A stretch of 10,915 nt of DNA, taken from the NCBI GenBank assembly GCA_002781265.1, contig PETS01000061.1:1-10915 (forward strand), written 5' to 3'. The translations under genes and the position numbers were made by a program. The notes under the pieces are model-generated. The model made no database searches and was not told the DNA's origin. It was given only the letters and a program-made list of their open reading frames with translations. This document shows, piece by piece, positions 6,903 through 10,915 of this stretch. Source of the DNA: Candidatus Falkowbacteria bacterium CG02_land_8_20_14_3_00_36_14 (lineage in GTDB: Bacteria > Patescibacteriota > Patescibacteriia > Patescibacteriales > UM-FILTER-36-11). Positions within the stretch are counted from its first letter, which is position 1. Each line of letters starts with the position of its first letter.

Positions 6903-6955
6903 ATTATATGTGGACTAAAAAATAATTAAATAAATATTATATCACTATTATAACA
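6903..6955 (-). promoter_or_regulatory. Promoter region with three TATAAT boxes, two of extended -10 type
   Basis: On the minus strand TGTTATAAT (6955-6947) and TGATATAAT (6944-6936) both fit the extended -10 form TGnTATAAT, and a third TATAAT lies at 6908-6903. The string TATAATAGTG occurs twice (from 6952 and from 6908). No good -35 box stands at the right distance, which is typical of extended -10 promoters. The region lies between the ftsH stop and the membrane protein gene. Its extreme AT content means some boxes may be chance. Confidence 0.5.
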
Positions 6956-6993
6956 TAATAATTAATAAATATCTACAATGTTAAAAATTATTA

Positions 6994-8811
6994 TTATTTT
7001 TGACCGACAATCTTTTCAAATTCCTCTTTTTCTAAGGTTTCCTTTTCCAGCAAGGCGGCCACTACTTTTTCTAATATCTCTTTATTATTATTGACAATAC
7101 CCCTGGCTTGATGGACGGCTTGATCTATAAAAACGGAGATTTCCTTATCTATTTGTTCGGCTATTTTTTCGCTGTAATCCCTCTGCTCATGGATTTCCCG
7201 ACCTAAAAATATCATTTCTTCTTTTTCGCCGAATGTCCGTGGACCGAGAGTATTGGACATGCCGAAATCGGTAATTAATTTTCTGGCTAATCTGGTAGCT
7301 TGGCGCAAATCCGAAGTGGCGCCAGTAGTAACTTCTCCAAAAATTTCTTTTTCGGTAATATATCCGGCCACTAAAACTGCTAATTCCTCAATAAATTCAG
7401 ACTTGGCGTGCATATGCTTGTCTTCAGTAGGAAGTTTTAAAGTATACCCCCCGGCCTGGCCGCGGGAAATTATGGATACTTTATGCACCGGATCAGTATT
7501 AGGTAAAAAATGGGCTACAATCGCATGTCCGGCTTCATGGTAAGCGGTAATCTTCTTTTCATTAGCGGTAATAATCCGGCTTTTTCTTTCCGGCCCGATC
7601 ATAACTTTTTCCACCGCTTCAAAAATATCTTCAATATTAATAATTTTTTTATTCTGCCGGGCGGCTAAAATAGCGCCCTCGTTTAAAAGATTGGATAAAT
7701 CAGCGCCGGAAAATCCCGGCGTTCTCTCGGCAATTTTTCTTAAACTAACATCTTTAGCGAGCGGCTTCTCCCGGGCATGCACTTTTAAAATCGCTTCCCT
7801 ATCCGCAATATCAGGATCATCAAGGATGACCTGGCGGTCAAAACGTCCGGGCCTAAGAAGCGCCGGATCTAAAACATCCGGACGATTAGTAGCCGCCAAA
7901 ACAATTACATTGGTATTTTGGTCAAAACCGTCCATCTCCACTAATATCTGGTTTAATGTCTGTTCGCGCTCATCATGAGAACCGCCCAACCCGGCTCCCC
8001 GCCGACGGCCGACAGCGTCAATCTCATCAACAAAAACTATACAAGGCGCGCTTTTTTTTGCCTTTTTAAATAAATCTCTTACCCGGGAAGCGCCCACTCC
8101 GACAAACATCTCCACAAATTCAGACCCGGACATGTGAAAAAAAGGAACATTAGCTTCTCCGGCTACTGCGCGCGCCAATAAAGTTTTGCCGGTGCCAGGA
8201 CTGCCTAATAATAAGACCCCTCGGGGAATCCTGGCTCCTAATTCAAGGAACTTTTTCGGCTGCTTTAAAAATTCAACCACTTCTTTTAATTCTTCCTTAG
8301 CTTCTTTCACGCCGGCTACGTCTTTAAAAGTTACTTTGCCTTTAGTGTCTTTGCCGAATTCTTTAGCTTGAGACTGGCCAAACATCAGCGCCTTATTATT
8401 TGCTCCTTGGACGCTTTTCATCATAAAATAAATTAGAGCTCCCAAAATCAACAATGGAAACAGATAAGGCAAAACATTCTTAATCCAAAAATTCAAACCT
8501 CTATCATCTTTTATTTTAATATTAATATTAACCAACTTTTCTTTAGCGATGCTAAAATTATTTAAAAGTTGCGAAAATGATTCGCCAGGTTCTTTTTTAA
8601 TTACTTCATTAGTATTGTCTTTTAGGGTCACCTTTAATAAATCGCCTTCAATAATAATAGCAGATACTTCTTCATTTTCTATCTGATTTATTAATTTTTC
8701 CAGTCCGACTTCATCTACCTTTTTTTCGCTCACGCCATAGAAACTAAAAAAAGCCGCGATTATAAGAAAGACGGTAAAAAATATAAGAAAATTTTTCAAA
8801 AAATTTTTCAT
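6994..8811 (-). CDS. ftsH: ATP-dependent zinc metalloprotease FtsH
   Basis: This 605-residue membrane-anchored AAA+ protease degrades misassembled membrane proteins and selected soluble regulators. It has the complete order: TM1 (~7-25), an extracytoplasmic domain (~28-105), TM2 (~112-132), then the AAA module with Walker A GSPGTGKT (203-210), pore loop FVGVG (236-240), Walker B IVFVDEID (258-265), and an SRH region with ATNRPDVLDPALLRPGRFDRQ including arginine fingers R320/R323. The peptidase domain has the zinc motif HEAGH (425-429) with the third ligand probably D501 in GATSDLRQAT. The C-terminus is helical and lysine/glutamate-rich, as usual. All catalytic residues are intact and the length is normal for the family. 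It has its own promoter just after the rpsA terminator and a leader of roughly 100 bases. No Shine-Dalgarno sequence is seen; the bases before ATG are AT-only. It ends in three consecutive TAA codons. Confidence 0.97.
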   Translation of the reverse strand: MKNFLKNFLIFFTVFLIIAAFFSFYGVSEKKVDEVGLEKLINQIENEEVSAIIIEGDLLKVTLKDNTNEVIKKEPGESFSQLLNNFSIAKEKLVNINIKIKDDRGLNFWIKNVLPYLFPLLILGALIYFMMKSVQGANNKALMFGQSQAKEFGKDTKGKVTFKDVAGVKEAKEELKEVVEFLKQPKKFLELGARIPRGVLLLGSPGTGKTLLARAVAGEANVPFFHMSGSEFVEMFVGVGASRVRDLFKKAKKSAPCIVFVDEIDAVGRRRGAGLGGSHDEREQTLNQILVEMDGFDQNTNVIVLAATNRPDVLDPALLRPGRFDRQVILDDPDIADREAILKVHAREKPLAKDVSLRKIAERTPGFSGADLSNLLNEGAILAARQNKKIINIEDIFEAVEKVMIGPERKSRIITANEKKITAYHEAGHAIVAHFLPNTDPVHKVSIISRGQAGGYTLKLPTEDKHMHAKSEFIEELAVLVAGYITEKEIFGEVTTGATSDLRQATRLARKLITDFGMSNTLGPRTFGEKEEMIFLGREIHEQRDYSEKIAEQIDKEISVFIDQAVHQARGIVNNNKEILEKVVAALLEKETLEKEEFEKIVGQK

Positions 8812-8914
8812 TTTTTATATTAATAGAACACAATATTTATTAGCTTTTTTTAATTAATAAATTAACGGCTTTAATTTTTAGATAAGGCGGAAAAGATTAT
8901 TAAACAATAAATCT

Positions 8915-8943
8915 ATTATATTATATTGTTATATTTTTAGCAA
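8915..8943 (-). promoter_or_regulatory. Sigma70-type promoter of ftsH
   Basis: On the minus strand TTGCTA (8943-8938) and TATAAT (8920-8915) are separated by exactly 17 bases. A second overlapping TATAAT (8925-8920) is 12 bases from the -35 and less well placed. Transcription would begin near 8908, giving an AU-rich leader of about 97 bases. The -35 box begins just after the rpsA terminator hairpin, which is a tidy gene boundary. Confidence 0.65.
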
Positions 8944-8945
8944 AT

Positions 8946-8984
8946 TATAAATATCCTCCATTTTAACAGCAGAGGATATTTATA
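8946..8984 (-). terminator. Hairpin terminator of rpsA
   Basis: TATAAATATCCTC (8984-8972 on the minus strand) pairs perfectly over 13 bases with GAGGATATTTATA (8958-8946) around a 13-base loop. It begins 4 bases after the rpsA stop codon. The bases after the stem on the minus strand (ATTTGC) form a poor U-tract, so it may serve as a 3' end stabiliser as well as a terminator. On the plus strand the stem is followed by a T-rich run, but no plus-strand gene is present. Confidence 0.65.
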
Positions 8985-8988
8985 TTTT

Positions 8989-10362
8989 TTATTTTTTCTT
9001 AGTTGAATCCGTTTTTTTCTTTTTAACTTTTAGCGATTCTGCTTTCTTGCTTTTCCCCGCCTGTTTGGTTGCAGAGGCCGGCGCGGCTGGATATGTTTTT
9101 GTTTTTTTTACCTCTGCCTTATCTGGCTGAAGAATTTTTTTATTTAGTGGCTCTTTCTCGTCTTTTTTTGCCGGCTGTTTTACGCTATCCGGTTTTTTGT
9201 CCGGCTTGCTTGCCGGCTCTGGCTGGTCTGATTTTTTTTGCAGAGGGCTGGCTAAATCATCTTTTTTAATTGCCAATCCCAAACGATGGTCTTTTGGTTC
9301 TATGGAAACAACCATAAAATCCAATAGATCGCCAACCTTATAAGCTTCATTAATTTTTTGGTTTGGCGCCAAGCCAATCTGGCTGATATGGGCTAGCCCG
9401 TGAATATCTTCATCTAATTTAACAAATAAACCAAATGGGTTTACTTTTAACAATGTTCCTTTAACTATTTGCCCTTTCTTATATTTTTTTTCAACGTCTT
9501 CCCATGGGTCTTTCAATAATTTTTTAGAGCTTAAAAATATTTTTGAACCGTCTATGCTGATAACTTTAGCTTTAATGCTGTCGCCGACATTGTATAAATT
9601 TGCCGGATTTTCAATACGCTGCCAAGCTAATTCTGAAATATGGATTAAGCCTTCCAAATTATCCCCAAAATTTATAAATACGCCAAAATCGGTTACGGCC
9701 GTGATTTTGCCGTCTACTTCAGTGCCGACTTTATATTTTAATATGGTATCTTTTTGCTGTTCAGACCAAACGTCTTTTTCTGAAAAAATTATTTTATCTT
9801 CTTTCTCATTCTCGTCTAAATTCACCACTTTAACTTCTAATTCTTGACCGATAAAATTCTTGAGCTGTTCTAATATTTTTCCTTTATCGCCGCCGGTCAC
9901 TCTTGGATAATTGTCAGGCGCCAATTGTGAAACCGGCAAGAATCCGGATATCTGGCCGAAATTAACCAATAATCCGCCTTTATTGGCGGCTATTACTTTT
10001 ACTTTAGCTGTTTCTTTGTCTTTAAAAGCTTTCCTTAAATTATCCCAGGCCTTAGCGTGTCCGGCATATCTAAATGATAATTCCATTTCACCGTTCTCAT
10101 TTTCTTCTTCTATGACCGTGGCCTCCACTTCGTCGCCGCTTTCTAAATCCGCGTATTCCGCGATTTCTTCATATAGTTCCGGCCCACGAACCACGCCGAT
10201 AAGCACGCCGTTAATATCTAATTTAACTTCGGATTTTGAAGCGGATATCACAATGCCTTTTACGGTTTCACCTTTTTGGGGGACCTTAAGGTCATTCTTA
10301 TTTAATAATGCCAAAAAATCATCATGAGCGGATGTTGATTTAGCTTCTTTTTCTTTTGCCAT
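8989..10362 (-). CDS. rpsA: 30S ribosomal protein S1
   Basis: This 457-residue protein holds four S1 (OB-fold) RNA-binding domains, at about 31-97, 116-196, 211-281 and 295-367. The last two are the most canonical (TDFGVFINFGDNLEGLIHISEL and NPFGLFVKLDEDIHGLAHISQI cores). Protein S1 helps the small subunit capture mRNAs, above all those with weak or absent Shine-Dalgarno sites, which describes nearly every gene here. E. coli S1 has six domains; four is common in other phyla. Residues ~370-457 form a disordered Lys/Pro/Ala-rich tail ending in KKKKTDSTKKK, which could add nonspecific RNA or ribosome contacts. The gene has its own promoter, a structured leader and its own terminator. The leader lacks a Shine-Dalgarno site close to the ATG and has a U9 run 4 bases before it, a plausible S1-binding site for autoregulation. 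Confidence 0.95.
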   Translation of the reverse strand: MAKEKEAKSTSAHDDFLALLNKNDLKVPQKGETVKGIVISASKSEVKLDINGVLIGVVRGPELYEEIAEYADLESGDEVEATVIEEENENGEMELSFRYAGHAKAWDNLRKAFKDKETAKVKVIAANKGGLLVNFGQISGFLPVSQLAPDNYPRVTGGDKGKILEQLKNFIGQELEVKVVNLDENEKEDKIIFSEKDVWSEQQKDTILKYKVGTEVDGKITAVTDFGVFINFGDNLEGLIHISELAWQRIENPANLYNVGDSIKAKVISIDGSKIFLSSKKLLKDPWEDVEKKYKKGQIVKGTLLKVNPFGLFVKLDEDIHGLAHISQIGLAPNQKINEAYKVGDLLDFMVVSIEPKDHRLGLAIKKDDLASPLQKKSDQPEPASKPDKKPDSVKQPAKKDEKEPLNKKILQPDKAEVKKTKTYPAAPASATKQAGKSKKAESLKVKKKKTDSTKKK

Positions 10363-10452
10363 AAATAAAAAAAAATTATTAAACCTTTCTTGTTCCAGAA
10401 AAGTTCTTTGGCCACCTTAACCCAAAGAATTTATTAAAGGTGATTAAATTGT
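10363..10452 (-). promoter_or_regulatory. Structured 5' leader of rpsA (candidate autoregulatory element)
   Basis: Three pairings are visible on the minus strand. TTCTTTGG (10428-10421) pairs perfectly with CCAAAGAA (10410-10403). CACCTT (10441-10436) pairs perfectly with AAGGTG (10417-10412), which lies in the loop of the first stem, so the two form a pseudoknot or are mutually exclusive. CTTTTCT (10402-10396) pairs with AGAAAGG (10389-10383) with one G-U wobble. A U9 run (10375-10367) then leads to the ATG with no Shine-Dalgarno site nearby. E. coli rpsA is known to be repressed by S1 binding a structured leader; a similar role here is inference. Confidence 0.5.
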
Positions 10453-10458
10453 TTCTTT

Positions 10459-10486
10459 ATTATACATTAATTAATAAAAAATGCAA
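10459..10486 (-). promoter_or_regulatory. Sigma70-type promoter of rpsA
   Basis: On the minus strand TTGCAT (10486-10481) and TATAAT (10464-10459) are 16 bases apart, within an AT-rich spacer. Transcription would start near 10452, giving a leader of about 90 bases. It lies just outside the GC-rich inverted repeat, so rpsA seems to be transcribed independently of the upstream gene. Confidence 0.65.
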
Positions 10487-10495
10487 GAAGAAGAC

Positions 10496-10704
10496 AGACT
10501 GAAAAATTCTCCGAACAAACCTTATCGTCATTCTGAGTCCCGAGTATTCGAGGCGAAGAATCCCGTTGTAGAACGGACAGTGCACAAACCTCGGGATCCC
10601 TGCCTGCCGGCCCGCTTCGCCATAGCTTCAAAGCGAGGCGTGCAGGCAGGCTTCATCTCTTAACGCTCCTCAGGATGACGAAAAAAGGAGTCTTCGCACA
10701 GTCT
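10496..10704. repeat. Nested imperfect inverted repeat of ~210 bp, possible interspersed or MITE-like element
   Basis: Successive arms pair inward: AGACTG (10496-10501) with CAGTCT (10699-10704), CTCC with GGAG, CGTCATTCTGAG (10526-10537) with CTCAGGATGACG (10669-10680), and CCTGCCTGC with GCAGGCAGG near the centre. Innermost, CGCTTCG pairs with CGAGGCG with one wobble. It codes for nothing I can support; the open frame across it is accidental. Its base composition is much more GC-rich than the flanking genes. The outer motif of the form GTCATTCTGAG...CTCAGGATGAC resembles intergenic repeats seen in several bacterial phyla. Here it separates an upstream gene end (10724) from the rpsA promoter and could also stop or protect transcripts. 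Confidence 0.6.
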
Positions 10705-10723
10705 ATGGTTTGATAGCCATTAC

Positions 10724-10915
10724 TTACCGCCTCGCCCCGCTATAGGCAATAGCCCGGACAATATCCCAGGCTGTGGCGGATTGAGGATTATAGCCGTAGA
10801 TGGCTTTGAAGTATTTAATGGCTTGTGCTTCCGAGTTCAAGTTCCGGTTAACCGGCCGCAGGCCATAGGCGATAACAGTGAGGGCGGCGTTGTCATAAGG
10901 GTTTTTCTGGTTGGG
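10724..10915 (-). CDS. C-terminal end of a gene with the WDIVRAIAYSGARR-type motif (partial)
   Basis: The last 63 codons plus TAA (10724-10726) of a minus-strand gene are present; the start lies outside the window. The peptide includes ALTVIAYGLRP, then NSEAQAIKYFKAIYGYNP, then SATAWDIVRAIAYSGARR at the very end. From memory this pattern closes many uncharacterised, often secreted or surface-type Parcubacteria proteins, where similar repeats may occur; I cannot name the family or function. It is more GC-rich (102 of 192 bases) than the genes to its left and uses many GCC, CGG and CCG codons, which could mean a different expression class or recent transfer. The ~210-bp inverted repeat follows it by about 20 bases. 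Confidence 0.7.
   Translation of the reverse strand, partial: PNQKNPYDNAALTVIAYGLRPVNRNLNSEAQAIKYFKAIYGYNPQSATAWDIVRAIAYSGARR

Noticed and set aside
8953..8960. GGAGG in the rpsA terminator stem as a ribosome-binding site
   Set aside because: It is locked in the 13-bp stem and no start codon or open frame follows at the right spacing.
9911..10327. 138-codon plus-strand open frame opposite rpsA
   Set aside because: Antisense to two S1 domains; serine/leucine-rich product with no recognisable motif.
10481..10663. 60-codon plus-strand open frame starting with ATG
   Set aside because: It runs through the left arm and centre of the inverted repeat, has no protein-like pattern, and its first codons overlap the rpsA promoter -35 box.
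1..10915. CRISPR array, tRNA, rRNA or insertion sequence
   Set aside because: No regularly spaced direct repeats, no cloverleaf-like or rRNA-like sequence, and no transposase-like protein were seen.

Overview
The window most likely comes from a member of the Candidate Phyla Radiation (Patescibacteria), probably the Parcubacteria side. The reasons are the AT-rich, lysine- and isoleucine-rich genes, the compact minus-strand gene order, near-absence of Shine-Dalgarno sequences, a four-domain ribosomal protein S1 with a Lys/Pro-rich tail, type IV pilus ATPase PilB, a translin-family protein, and a C-terminal WDIVRAIAYSGARR-type motif that I associate with Parcubacteria. All nine minus-strand genes end in TAA and no ORF needs an internal TGA, so the standard code fits better than the TGA=Gly code of Gracilibacteria/SR1. 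The placement is inference from memory of families, not a search.

Layout, in minus-strand transcription order from right to left. The right edge (10724-10915) holds the 64-codon 3' end of an unidentified gene that is visibly more GC-rich (102 of 192 bases) than its neighbours. Next comes a roughly 210 bp nested inverted repeat (10496-10704), then a clear sigma70-type promoter (10459-10486) and a structured, possibly autoregulatory leader for rpsA (8989-10362). A hairpin terminator closes rpsA. It is followed at once by a good promoter (8915-8943) and a ~100-nt leader for ftsH (6994-8811). A stretch with three TATAAT boxes and the window's only strong Shine-Dalgarno site precedes a multi-spanning membrane protein of unknown function (5860-6876). 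A 125-bp gap with a long stem and a textbook intrinsic terminator separates this from pilB (4031-5734). After a small hairpin come four closely packed genes: a translin-family protein, an aromatic/hydrophobic amino acid permease, a YfcE/MJ0936-type phosphoesterase, and an exported MEMO-AMMECR1 fusion. The first 166 bases contain the possible 3' end of a convergent plus-strand gene and a 34-bp perfect nested palindrome that may end transcription from both sides.

The genes do not form one obvious pathway. rpsA (translation) and ftsH (membrane protein quality control) are housekeeping. pilB powers type IV pili, which in these reduced, host-dependent bacteria are thought to serve attachment, DNA uptake or motility. 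The permease fits amino acid scavenging. The translin homologue keeps the acidic residues of the C3PO/TRAX RNase site, and the MEMO-AMMECR1 fusion carries two of the three AmmeMemoRadiSam components on one polypeptide with an export signal. I see no CRISPR array, tRNA, rRNA or transposase gene.
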